Shown here: positions 7,581-14,206 of the stretch, in pieces
Position numbering within the stretch: the stretch's first letter is position 1
Layout: each line of letters begins with the position of its first letter
Program-made: the position numbers and the translations under genes
Notes under the pieces: generated by a model
What the model was told of the DNA's origin: nothing
Databases searched by the model: none
The model's input: only the letters and a program-made list of their open reading frames with translations
NCBI GenBank assembly: GCA_002422995.1
Contig: DIUK01000068.1
Location: 9,632-27,896 of the forward strand
DNA: 18,265 nt
Reading direction: 5' to 3'
Source of the DNA: Rhodocyclaceae bacterium UBA6160
GTDB taxonomy: Bacteria > Pseudomonadota > Gammaproteobacteria > Burkholderiales > Rhodocyclaceae

Positions 7581-8216
7581 ATGCCTACGATAAAAAGTCA
7601 TGATTTACCCGCAAACACTTTGCGTCAGCAACGCTTCAAGTGCCAGTTTACTCCCCTTCTATTCAGCCTGGCCGTGGCTAGCGCCTTGGCGTTAAGTCTA
7701 GCGCCATCGGCTGCCCTGGCAGCTTCTGGTCGCATCGCTGCTGTGACCGCCTCACCGAGCCCCGCCGTGGCCGGGCAACCTGTGCAAGTCACCGTCACAG
7801 CAGAAGGCGAGGCCCCCAGCCGTTGTGGCTTGCGCGTTGAATTTGGAGATGGCAATAAGCAACACATCAAAATCAACGATACGCACGATCACTTTCCTGT
7901 GACGGTAACCAACACCTTTGCCAATCCTGGCACCTACACCATTAAAGCAGAAGGCAAAAAAGTAACTACCCATTTTGGCTGTATGGGCGAGGCAACCGTT
8001 AACTTAGTTGTTGAAGCCGCAGTCAAAAAGGAAGTTGCCGCTCTGTGCCCGGCGGGATACACCTTAACCAGCAAACCAGACCGTCTAGGCGCTTACCGGT
8101 GCAAAGCAGGTAAAGGTGCAAAGGCGCCGGATACCCCAATCAATTGCCCCAGCCCGCTAGTGGCATATCAAAGCAAAACCACTGTCGGCTGCCAGGCAGC
8201 TAAAGTCAAAAAATAA
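7581..8216 (+). CDS. Exported cysteine-rich PKD-domain protein of unknown function
   Basis: I do not recognise a named gene. The 211-residue product starts at ATG 7581 behind a strong AAGGAGGA. It has a signal peptide with an unusually long polar n-region (about 22 residues), a hydrophobic core at about 24-43, and probable cleavage after A47 (SAALA). Residues ~50-145 resemble a PKD/Ig-like beta sandwich: a GQPVQVTVTAEG strand, then VEFGDGN and NTFANPGTYTIKAEG, which match the typical (D/G)FGDG...H(T/F)Y-x-x-PGTYTV pattern. The C-terminal 60 residues hold two similar modules, CP-x16-C-x-A-x-K and CP-x13-C-x-A-x-K, from C156-C174 and C189-C204. With C82 and C134 there are six mature cysteines, enough for three disulfides, so a periplasmic or secreted location is likely. 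It is divergent from the AsmA-family gene across 70 bp. Function unknown; substrate or protein binding is a guess. Confidence 0.8.
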   Translation: MPTIKSHDLPANTLRQQRFKCQFTPLLFSLAVASALALSLAPSAALAASGRIAAVTASPSPAVAGQPVQVTVTAEGEAPSRCGLRVEFGDGNKQHIKINDTHDHFPVTVTNTFANPGTYTIKAEGKKVTTHFGCMGEATVNLVVEAAVKKEVAALCPAGYTLTSKPDRLGAYRCKAGKGAKAPDTPINCPSPLVAYQSKTTVGCQAAKVKK

Positions 8217-8223
8217 CCATCAC

Positions 8224-8257
8224 ACAAGCCATGGATACTTCCTTATCCATGGCTTGT
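8224..8257. terminator. Perfect 14-bp hairpin between convergent genes
   Basis: ACAAGCCATGGATA (8224-8237) and its exact complement (8244-8257) flank a 6-base loop CTTCCT. There is no U-tract on the plus side. On the minus side, ATTTTTTG follows about 9 bases past the stem, so the hairpin may serve comM termination poorly, or act as an mRNA 3'-end stabiliser. It lies between the converging stops at 8216 and 8291. Confidence 0.5.
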
Positions 8258-8290
8258 TGCAGTGCTTGCTCGACAATTCAGCTTGCTCAC

Positions 8291-9922
8291 TTACTCAGCC
8301 AGCCCGCGCCGATAGTGTATGGCTTCGGCCACGTGGGGAGCGCTAATGTGTTCAGCACCGGCCAAATCGGCAATGCTGCGCGCAACTTTCAAAATCCGAT
8401 GATAGCCGCGCGCTGACAAAGACCAGCGCGCCATCGCTTGCGATAACAGTTTTGCGCCTGCCTCATCCGGCGTGGCGTATGCACTCACTTCGGCCGCATC
8501 AAGTTGAGCATTGGGTTTGCCTTGACGGGCTAATTGCCTATCTCGCGCGGCCATCACCCGCTCACGCACCGTGGCGGACGACTCACCTCGCTCGCGGGAG
8601 GACAGCTCCGCCTCGGCAATGGCTGGCACATCTATCATGACATCCACACGATCCAGCAACGGGCCGGATAACTTGCCGCGGTAACGCAATACTTGATCTG
8701 GCGTACAGCGACATTTGCCAGCAGGGTGGCCAAGCCAGCCGCAAGGGCAAGGGTTCATCGCTGCTACCAGTTGAAAACGCGCCGGAAATTCCGCCCGCCG
8801 ACCGGCACGCGCGATATGTATCACGCCCGTTTCCAGTGGCTCGCGCAGGGCTTCGAGCACACCACGCTGAAACTCAGGCAATTCGTCCAAAAACAACGTC
8901 CCGTTATGCGCCAGAGAAATCTCACCCGGACGCGGCACACTGCCGCCCCCCACCAGCGCAGCGGTGGAAGAAGAATGGTGCGGCGACCTGAAGGTGCGTT
9001 GCCCCCAGTGCTCGAGCTTGAACGTGCCCGCCAGTGAATGCACGGCAGCGGCGGCCAAAGCTTCGTTATCGGTCATCCGGGGTAGCAATCCGGGCAGGCG
9101 CTGCGCGAGCATGGATTTTCCCGCGCCAGGCGGGCCGCTCATCAACAGGCTATGCCCACCAGCGGCGGCTACTTCCAGCGCACGCTTGGCCGGCGCCTGA
9201 CCTTTGACTTCGGCAAGATCGGGGTAATGCGCAAAAGTCGGCGCTGGCGAGACGGCGTAAGGTGCAATCAACTCCCGCCCGGCCAAGTGTGCACACACTT
9301 GCAACAAACTGCTGGCAGGCAGAATTGTCATGCCGCGAATCAAGGCTGCCTCAGGCGCACTGTCAACCGGCAGAATAAATGTACGCTGCACCGTAGCTGC
9401 GGCTGTGGTTGCTGCTATGGTTTCAGCAGTGGTTTCAACTGTGATTTCAGCTGTAATTGCCACCTCAGCTACCGCACGAGGTGTCGCCTGGGTAGCCTGC
9501 TTGGCATGAGGGGCGATGCCATCAGGTGCCGCATTGATTGCCGCACACATCGCCAAGGCCCCGCGAATCGGCCGCACAGCCCCGGACAACGCCAATTCGC
9601 CCGCGAATTCATAATCATCCAGATCAGACGCTTTTAACTGCCCCGAGGCAATCACGATGCCCAACGCAATAGGCAAATCAAAGCGACCGGACTCTTTGGG
9701 CAAATCCGCCGGGGCAAGATTCACGGTAATACGTCGCTGCGGAAACTCAAATCCGCTATTTAAAATCGCCGCGCGCACACGATCGCGCGCCTCTTTCACT
9801 TCCGTGTCCGGCAAACCGACCAGCGCAAAGCTTGGCAACCCCCCTGTAAGATGCACTTCAACTGTAACTTCCGGTGCCGATAAACCAGACAGTGCCCGCG
9901 AACGCAGCGTCGCTAGCGCCAT
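8291..9922 (-). CDS. comM: YifB/ComM Mg-chelatase-like AAA+ ATPase
   Basis: ComM is a hexameric AAA+ DNA helicase that aids branch migration in natural transformation; YifB is the same family. Order of parts: Lon-protease-like N-terminal domain (1-125), AAA+ core with Walker A GPPGAGKS (263-270), the RTFRSPHHSSS segment (309-319), Walker B GTLFLDELPEF (341-351), a paired-cysteine element (C392, C394, C404, C406) and the C-terminal Mg-chelatase domain. Length is 543 against the usual ~500-510. The excess is an Ala/Thr-rich insertion at residues ~133-178 containing six tetrapeptide repeats, between GALAMCAAIN and RTFILP. The start ATG at 9922 gives the standard MALATLRSRAL. It lies only 6 bp after the ubiK stop with no clear ribosome site, so probably depends on ubiK translation. 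All catalytic motifs are intact. Confidence 0.94.
   Translation of the reverse strand: MALATLRSRALSGLSAPEVTVEVHLTGGLPSFALVGLPDTEVKEARDRVRAAILNSGFEFPQRRITVNLAPADLPKESGRFDLPIALGIVIASGQLKASDLDDYEFAGELALSGAVRPIRGALAMCAAINAAPDGIAPHAKQATQATPRAVAEVAITAEITVETTAETIAATTAAATVQRTFILPVDSAPEAALIRGMTILPASSLLQVCAHLAGRELIAPYAVSPAPTFAHYPDLAEVKGQAPAKRALEVAAAGGHSLLMSGPPGAGKSMLAQRLPGLLPRMTDNEALAAAAVHSLAGTFKLEHWGQRTFRSPHHSSSTAALVGGGSVPRPGEISLAHNGTLFLDELPEFQRGVLEALREPLETGVIHIARAGRRAEFPARFQLVAAMNPCPCGWLGHPAGKCRCTPDQVLRYRGKLSGPLLDRVDVMIDVPAIAEAELSSRERGESSATVRERVMAARDRQLARQGKPNAQLDAAEVSAYATPDEAGAKLLSQAMARWSLSARGYHRILKVARSIADLAGAEHISAPHVAEAIHYRRGLAE
9392..9463. repeat. Degenerate 12-bp tandem repeat encoding tetrapeptide units inside comM
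   Basis: On the plus strand consecutive 12-mers read ATGGTTTCAGCA, GTGGTTTCAACT, GTGATTTCAGCT and GTAATTGCCACC, with further degenerate copies alongside. On the coding strand residues 154-177 of ComM read VAIT, AEIT, VETT, AETI, AATT, AAAT. The period of 12 keeps the frame, so copy number changes would add or remove four residues at a time. Confidence 0.75.
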
Positions 9923-9928
9923 AGAGAA

Positions 9929-10210
9929 TTAGTTCGAACCCGCTGATTGTGCGTTTGCAGAGTGCGCTGGCGATATTTTTCTTTCGGCTTCTAGCTCAGC
10001 CACCCGCGTCTCTAATTTGGCAAGTTTTTCGCAAGCGCGAGCCAACACTTCGCGCTGCACATCAAACTCTTCGCGCGTCACCAAATCCAGCTTGGCAAAC
10101 ACACTCATTAACAACGCGCGGGCATTTTTCTCCACATCCCCCAAAGGCGAAGTGGCAATGACAGAAGCGATTTTGGATGAAACATCTTCAAAGAGCTTGG
10201 GATTAAGCAT
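9929..10210 (-). CDS. ubiK: Ubiquinone biosynthesis accessory factor UbiK (YqiC/BMFP family)
   Basis: UbiK is a small, membrane-associating coiled-coil protein that works with UbiJ in the aerobic ubiquinone synthesis complex. The 93-residue product starts MLNPKLFEDVSSKI. It has the conserved ALLMSVFAKLDLVTREEFDVQ segment in two parts (about 32-50) and a heptad-rich coiled coil LARACEKLAKLETRVAELEAE (about 54-76 in two runs), ending in a low-complexity tail. The ATG at 10210 was chosen over the in-frame ATG at 10225 because GAGGAA sits 7 bases upstream of it and it gives the family N-terminus. It is followed by comM after 6 bp and divergent from glnK. The ubiK-comM pairing recurs in beta- and gammaproteobacteria. 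Confidence 0.9.
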   Translation of the reverse strand: MLNPKLFEDVSSKIASVIATSPLGDVEKNARALLMSVFAKLDLVTREEFDVQREVLARACEKLAKLETRVAELEAERKISPAHSANAQSAGSN

Positions 10211-10242
10211 GATGTATTTCCTCATTAAGCAAGAAGTCTAAC

Positions 10243-10258
10243 ATGCAAAATTCTGCAT
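10243..10258. promoter_or_regulatory. Imperfect palindrome upstream of ubiK
   Basis: ATGCAAAATTCTGCAT is a 16-bp near-palindrome (ATGCAnAATTnTGCAT), located 33-48 bases upstream of the ubiK start in the region divergent from glnK. Size and symmetry suit a dimeric repressor operator. No regulator can be named and no convincing -10/-35 pair was found around it. Confidence 0.3.
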
Positions 10259-10301
10259 TTTCCTGCGACAGGTTCAACAGCAAAACACTTGAATCAGGCA
10301 A

Positions 10302-10346
10302 TGCACCACAATGAATCAACTCGCCAATAAAGCACCTTTTTAGTGC
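10302..10346 (+). promoter_or_regulatory. NtrC-type enhancer sites upstream of glnK
   Basis: GCACC-TTTTT-AGTGC (10332-10346) matches the NtrC pattern GCACC-N5-GGTGC with one mismatch. A second, weaker site begins TGCACC at 10302, with a degraded right half GAATCA after five bases. Their centres (about 10310 and 10339) are 29 bp apart. With a start near 10447 predicted from the sigma-54 element, they fall near -137 and -108, almost the arrangement known for E. coli glnAp2. Confidence 0.65.
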
Positions 10347-10419
10347 GACGACTTAAAACAACGGCTGTTCTATCAGCCATAACAACTAGTTTTGTACTCA
10401 AATTGCTTACAACACCGAC

Positions 10420-10436
10420 TTGGCACAGTCTTCGCT
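10420..10436 (+). promoter_or_regulatory. Sigma-54 (-24/-12) promoter of glnK-amtB
   Basis: TTGGCACAGTCTTCGCT matches the RpoN consensus YTGGCACGrNNNTTGCW, with the invariant GG (10422-10423) and GC (10434-10435) separated by exactly 10 bases. The only notable departures are A for G after GGCAC and C for T in the TTGC box. Predicted start is around 10447, leaving a leader of about 45 bases before glnK. Confidence 0.85.
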
Positions 10437-10491
10437 TAATGAATTGCGCTGTATTCAATTTTGATTGTTTTAACTTGCTAGGAGAATGTTT

Positions 10492-10830
10492 ATGAAACTT
10501 ATCACTGCCATCATCAAGCCATTCAAGCTTGATGAAGTGCGTGAAGCTCTTGCCACCGTGGGTGTGCAAGGCATCACGGTCACTGAGGTGAAAGGCTTTG
10601 GGCGACAAAAAGGACATACTGAACTGTATCGCGGTGCGGAATATGTCGTCGACTTTCTGCCCAAGGTCAAAATAGAAGCTGCTGTTGACGATGCCATCGT
10701 TGACCAAGTAGTTGAAGCAATAGAGAAATCCGCACGCACCGGAAAAATTGGTGACGGCAAAATTTTCGTCTACACCTTGGAACAAGTTATCCGTATCCGC
10801 ACCGGTGAAACCGGTGAGGCTGCACTTTAA
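10492..10830 (+). CDS. glnK: PII nitrogen regulatory protein GlnK
   Basis: PII trimers sense 2-oxoglutarate, ATP/ADP and glutamine status; GlnK blocks the AmtB channel when nitrogen is ample. The 112-residue product has the invariant MKLITAIIKPFKLDEVREAL start, a T-loop with uridylylation site Y51 (RGAEY), the KVKIEAAVDD segment and the TGKIGDGKIFV nucleotide-binding signature. I chose ATG 10492 because AGGAG lies 7 bases upstream; the in-frame ATG at 10486 is too close to that site. amtB follows after 10 bp. A sigma-54 promoter and NtrC-type site upstream indicate induction by nitrogen limitation. GlnB and GlnK are hard to separate by sequence; linkage to amtB and sigma-54 control favour GlnK. 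Confidence 0.95.
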   Translation: MKLITAIIKPFKLDEVREALATVGVQGITVTEVKGFGRQKGHTELYRGAEYVVDFLPKVKIEAAVDDAIVDQVVEAIEKSARTGKIGDGKIFVYTLEQVIRIRTGETGEAAL

Positions 10831-10840
10831 GGGGAAAGCC

Positions 10841-12361
10841 ATGAAGAAACTACTCACTGTTTTACTGGCAGCCTGCGCGATTAACGCTGGCAGCCTGGCT
10901 TGGGCAGAAGATGCGCCCGCCCCAGCCACTGTAACGACTACAGCACCTGTTGTTGATGCGGCCACCGCCGATCCTGCTGTTGCAGCCATAGCGGCACCTG
11001 TCGCTGCTGAAGCGGCTCCCGTTGCTGCTGCCCCTGTCCCCAATAAAGGCGATACCGCCTGGATGTTGATGTCAACAGCACTCGTGCTGTTGATGTCTAT
11101 CCCCGCACTGGCTTTGTTCTACGGTGGCCTGGTGCGCACCAAGAACATGCTCTCGGTGCTGATGCAGGTGTTCGTGGTGTTCTCGTTAATTACTGTGTTG
11201 TGGTGCGTGTACGGCTACAGCCTGGCCTTTACTGAGGGCAATGCGTTCATCGGTGGCTTTGATCGACTCTTCCTCAAAGGCGTGTTCGATGCATCCACTG
11301 GCACCTTTGCATTAGGCGCAACATTCAGCAAAGCAACGCCGATGTATGAAATTGTGTTCGTTGCTTTCCAGGCCACATTTGCTGCTATCACCCTCTGCTT
11401 GATTTTTGGCTCACTCGTTGAGCGTGTCAAATTCTCAGCCATCCTGATTTTCTCCGTGATCTGGTTCACCATCAGCTACATCCCTGTCGCGCACATGGTT
11501 TGGTACTGGATGGGTCCGGATGCTTACACCGCAGCCAACGTGGTGGATGCAATGAACGCCAAGGCCGGTTTAATCTGGCAGTGGGGTGCGCTGGATTTCG
11601 CGGGTGGTACTGTGGTACACATCAATGCTGGCGTAGCAGGTTTGGTCGGTGCTTACATGCTCGGCAAACGCGTGGGTTTTGGCAAAGAGGCCATGTCACC
11701 ACACAGCCTGACCATGACCATGATTGGCGCTTCCATGCTGTGGTTCGGCTGGTTTGGGTTCAATGCAGGCTCAGCTTTGGAAGCTAACGGTTCCGCTGCG
11801 CTAGCCTTCATGAACACCTTCCTCGCGGCGGCTTGTGCTGTTTTGTCCTGGGTATTTACCGAATGGCTCATCAAGGGCAAACCTTCCATGCTGGGCGCCG
11901 CATCCGGCGCTGTTGCAGGGCTGGTTGCGATTACCCCCGCTGCCGGCAACGTTGGTATCCCGGGTGCTTTTGCCATCGGCTTTCTAGTTGGCCCCTTATG
12001 CTTCTGGGGTGTTACTGGACTCAAGAAATTGCTCAAAGCTGACGACGCGCTGGACGTATTCGGTGTGCATGCTTTAGGCGGTATCTTTGGTGCCCTGATG
12101 ACAGGCGTCTTTAATGCCCCCAGCCTGGGTGGTGTTGGCTTTTACAACAACTGGTTTGAAATGCAAGCAGGCTATGGCAGCATTCTCAGCCAACTGATTA
12201 TTCAAGCCAAAGGAGTCGGCTTGACAGTTGTCTGGACTACTGTTGCTGCATTTATTGCCTTTAAGATCGCCGACCTTATCGTTGGTCTGCGTGTCTCGGA
12301 AGACGAAGAGCGCGAAGGCCTGGATATTACGTCACACGGTGAAGCGGCTTATCATAACTAA
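10841..12361 (+). CDS. amtB: Ammonium transporter AmtB
   Basis: Trimeric inner-membrane ammonium channel gated by GlnK. The 506-residue product has a signal peptide (MKKLLTVLLAACAINAG..., probable cleavage after AWA at 20-22). Next is an Ala/Pro/Val-rich periplasmic stretch (about 23-68), then 11 expected membrane helices from ~72 to ~485. Pore landmarks are visible: F180 in FQATFAAIT (Phe gate), W221 in HMVWYWMG, and the twin histidines H260 (DFAGGTVVHINAG) and H410 (VFGVHALGG). The C-terminal tail VSEDEEREGLDITSHGE, which contacts GlnK, is intact. AGGGGA precedes ATG 10841, 10 bp after the glnK stop, so the two form one operon. The low-complexity N-terminal extension is longer than in E. 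coli AmtB. Confidence 0.96.
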   Translation: MKKLLTVLLAACAINAGSLAWAEDAPAPATVTTTAPVVDAATADPAVAAIAAPVAAEAAPVAAAPVPNKGDTAWMLMSTALVLLMSIPALALFYGGLVRTKNMLSVLMQVFVVFSLITVLWCVYGYSLAFTEGNAFIGGFDRLFLKGVFDASTGTFALGATFSKATPMYEIVFVAFQATFAAITLCLIFGSLVERVKFSAILIFSVIWFTISYIPVAHMVWYWMGPDAYTAANVVDAMNAKAGLIWQWGALDFAGGTVVHINAGVAGLVGAYMLGKRVGFGKEAMSPHSLTMTMIGASMLWFGWFGFNAGSALEANGSAALAFMNTFLAAACAVLSWVFTEWLIKGKPSMLGAASGAVAGLVAITPAAGNVGIPGAFAIGFLVGPLCFWGVTGLKKLLKADDALDVFGVHALGGIFGALMTGVFNAPSLGGVGFYNNWFEMQAGYGSILSQLIIQAKGVGLTVVWTTVAAFIAFKIADLIVGLRVSEDEEREGLDITSHGEAAYHN

Positions 12362-12374
12362 ACTAAGCTAAGCA

Positions 12375-12408
12375 AAACCTAGCAAAGGCAATCACTCCTG
12401 CTGGGTTT
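12375..12408 (+). other. Stem-loop in the amtB 3' untranslated region
   Basis: AAACCTAGCA (12375-12384) pairs with TGCTGGGTTT (12399-12408) over 10 bp, including one G-U wobble, around a 14-base loop. It lies just upstream of the strong terminator and may stabilise the 3' end. No protein or RNA family is recognised. Confidence 0.35.
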
Positions 12409-12417
12409 AGCGAAAAT

Positions 12418-12452
12418 AAAAATGGCGCTCTTTTTAAGAGCGCCATTTTTTT
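12418..12452. terminator. Strong rho-independent terminator after amtB, probably bidirectional
   Basis: A 15-bp stem (12418-12432 with 12436-12450) has the GC core GGCGCTCTT/AAGAGCGCC and a TTT loop, and runs into seven T residues on the plus strand (12446-12452). On the minus strand the A-rich left flank gives TTTTTATTTT, so it can also end the converging dehydrogenase transcript. Confidence 0.92.
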
Positions 12453-12489
12453 GCCTTGAACTTTTTACGGGGATAGACGTTTCATTCAG

Positions 12490-13467
12490 TTACTGCAACA
12501 CCTCAGGATTGACACAGTCTCTCGGCCGCTCACCTGTTAGTGCAGCGATCAAATTATCCACCGCACGCATCCCCATCGCCATACGCGCCTGTTTTGAAGC
12601 TGATCCAATATGCGGTGTCAGCACCACGTTATCCAATGTCAGAAAATCCGGATTGAATTTTGGTTCGCCTTCAAACACATCAACACCCGCACCGCAAAGT
12701 CGGCGCTCGCGTAACGCCGTAATCAATGCCGCATCATCCACAATACCGCCACGGGCGACGTTAACCAGATGGGCAGTCGGCTTCATTAAACGCAACTCTG
12801 CTTCACCGATATAGTGATGGACTGTAGGCGAGTACGGCAAGAGCAATAGCACGAAGTCTGCTTCACGCAACAGCGTGTCTTTTGTTACCCAACTAGCTTG
12901 ATATTTTGCCTCCATCTCCCCAGCTAAACGCGTACGATTGTGATAAATCGTTTTCATGCCAAATCCCATGGCACGCCGCGCCACCGCTTGACCAATGCGC
13001 CCCATGCCAATAATGCCCAAGGTCGCATCATGCACATCCGTGCCCAGCCATACGTCATAGCGCCATGCACCCCATTGCCCCTCACGCAACCAGCGTTCTG
13101 CCATCGGCAAACGACGCGCGACTGACATCAACAAAGCCCACGCCAAATCAGCTGTCGTTTCGGTCAATACATCTGGTGTGTTAGTGACAGCTATCCCCGC
13201 TTTCGTGCAAGCAGCTACATCAATGTTGTTGTAGCCAACCCCCACATTGCATGCTGCACGCAAATGCGGTGCGGCCGCAATAATGTCTGCTGGCAATGGA
13301 TCCGCAACCGACAGCAGCAAGCCTGCTTTATCGGCTAACCGCGCTTTTAACTCAGCTGGCGGCAACCCTTCATTGCTACCATGGTTATCCACCTCGAAAT
13401 ACATTTGCAGTCGCGAGACCAATTCAGGGAAAAAATGCCGGGTGATAAGTATTTTTGGTTTCATCAT
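12490..13467 (-). CDS. D-isomer-specific 2-hydroxyacid dehydrogenase (glyoxylate/hydroxypyruvate reductase-like)
   Basis: NAD(P)-dependent oxidoreductase of the D-2-hydroxyacid dehydrogenase family, 325 residues, probably reducing glyoxylate, hydroxypyruvate or a 2-keto sugar acid in the cytoplasm. The dinucleotide loop is GMGRIG (154-159). After strand beta-2 the sequence is YHNRTR, with Arg (R178) where NAD-specific enzymes usually have Asp, suggesting NADP(H). Catalytic residues are in place: R239 (VNVARGG), E268 (DVFEGEP) and H286 (LTPHIGS). The general pattern resembles GhrB/TkrA proteins. Start: ATGs at 13467 and 13464 are adjacent; GGA spacing slightly favours 13464, and the difference is one residue. 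Monocistronic, between the amtB terminator and mscL. Exact substrate cannot be read from sequence. Confidence 0.9.
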   Translation of the reverse strand: MMKPKILITRHFFPELVSRLQMYFEVDNHGSNEGLPPAELKARLADKAGLLLSVADPLPADIIAAAPHLRAACNVGVGYNNIDVAACTKAGIAVTNTPDVLTETTADLAWALLMSVARRLPMAERWLREGQWGAWRYDVWLGTDVHDATLGIIGMGRIGQAVARRAMGFGMKTIYHNRTRLAGEMEAKYQASWVTKDTLLREADFVLLLLPYSPTVHHYIGEAELRLMKPTAHLVNVARGGIVDDAALITALRERRLCGAGVDVFEGEPKFNPDFLTLDNVVLTPHIGSASKQARMAMGMRAVDNLIAALTGERPRDCVNPEVLQ

Positions 13468-13473
13468 GGTTCC

Positions 13474-13498
13474 AATATGATTGTTAAATATGATTAAC
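13474..13498. repeat. Direct repeat AATATGATT upstream of the dehydrogenase gene
   Basis: AATATGATT occurs at 13474-13482 and again at 13487-13495, a 13-bp period, with TTA following each in related form (TTGTTA, TTAAC). It lies within 35 bases upstream of the dehydrogenase start in the 217-bp region shared with mscL. It may be a regulator site or simply AT-rich promoter DNA. Confidence 0.3.
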
Positions 13499-13617
13499 AG
13501 CTTTAAAAGACTCGTTTTTTGTCCTGTATAGTTTTCAAAGCAAATGGCTTGATGTTCTGTCTTTTTACGAATGGTAAAACGCCATCAGGGTATGTACTTT
13601 AAGTTAAAAAGATCGTT

Positions 13618-13646
13618 TTGAAGATCCATAGATTGGCTGCTATAGT
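13618..13646 (+). promoter_or_regulatory. Sigma-70 promoter of mscL
   Basis: TTGAAG (13618-13623) and TATAGT (13641-13646) are separated by the optimal 17 bp. The predicted start near 13653 leaves a leader of about 32 bases before the mscL ATG, with AAGGAAAA as ribosome site. Each box differs from consensus by one or two bases. Confidence 0.7.
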
Positions 13647-13684
13647 TAATTACTCAAGTTTCACTCTCTTGAAAAGGAAAATAA

Positions 13685-14113
13685 ATGGGAATGGTCCAAG
13701 AATTTCGTGAATTCATATCCAAAGGCAATGTGATGGACTTGGCCGTTGGCGTCATCATTGGCGGTGCATTTGGAAAAATCGTTGACTCACTGGTCAAAGA
13801 CATCATCATGCCGCTCATTGGCAAAGTCATTGGCAACGTCAACTTCTCCGAGATGTATATCCAGCTTTCACCCCCCGTTAAAGCAGTTGAAGGTATACCA
13901 ACTTATGAGTCACTGACCAAAGCAGGTGCATCACTTTTAGCCTATGGCAACTTCTTAACGATTTTGATTAACTTCCTGATTCTGGCTTTTGTCATTTTCC
14001 AGATGGTAAAAATTGTGAACCGCTTGAAAGGCTCCGCGCCTGACGCAGCGCCTGCACCCACACCTGAGGATATTGTGTTGTTGCGCGAGATTCGTGACAA
14101 CCTGAAAAAATGA
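13685..14113 (+). CDS. mscL: Large-conductance mechanosensitive channel MscL
   Basis: Homopentameric inner-membrane channel that opens near lytic tension to release solutes on hypo-osmotic shock. The 142-residue product (typical 130-150) begins with the N-terminal helix FREFISKGNVMDLAVG. TM1 is at about 17-45 (VGVIIGGAFGKIVDSLVKDI), with the Gly-rich gate region. Next is a periplasmic loop (about 50-85), TM2 (about 86-108, FLTILINFLILAFVIFQMVK), and the C-terminal cytoplasmic helix EDIVLLREIRDNL after an Ala/Pro-rich linker. AAGGAAAA precedes ATG 13685. Monocistronic, with its own promoter and terminator. Confidence 0.97.
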   Translation: MGMVQEFREFISKGNVMDLAVGVIIGGAFGKIVDSLVKDIIMPLIGKVIGNVNFSEMYIQLSPPVKAVEGIPTYESLTKAGASLLAYGNFLTILINFLILAFVIFQMVKIVNRLKGSAPDAAPAPTPEDIVLLREIRDNLKK

Positions 14114-14122
14114 TACCCCAAT

Positions 14123-14167
14123 AAAAAAGCCACGATGAGATAGCAACTATCTCATCGTGGCTTTTTT
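14123..14167. terminator. Perfect bidirectional terminator between mscL and the peroxiredoxin gene
   Basis: A 21-bp perfect stem (14123-14143 with 14147-14167) has a CAA loop. The GC-rich 15-bp core starts GCCACGATGAG and is flanked by six A on the left and six T on the right, so both strands produce a U-tract. It separates the converging mscL (stop 14113) and peroxiredoxin (stop 14207) genes. Confidence 0.95.
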
Positions 14168-14206
14168 GCGCCTATGCTTTTCACTCCGGCGTTGCTTGTC
14201 CCCAGC

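Noticed and set aside
10391..10419. Possible IHF site between the NtrC sites and the sigma-54 promoter (CTCAA-ATTGC-TTA)
   Set aside because: It has a five-base instead of four-base spacer and lacks the WATC match; too weak to annotate.
10294..11043. Minus-strand 249-codon open frame over glnK and the start of amtB
   Set aside because: It is the antisense of glnK and the Ala-rich amtB N-terminus, which makes long stop-free antisense frames; glnK and amtB are unambiguous.
13501..13617. A second promoter-like TATAGT (13527-13532) upstream of mscL
   Set aside because: No acceptable -35 at 16-18 bp; the 13618-13646 promoter is better in both boxes and spacing.
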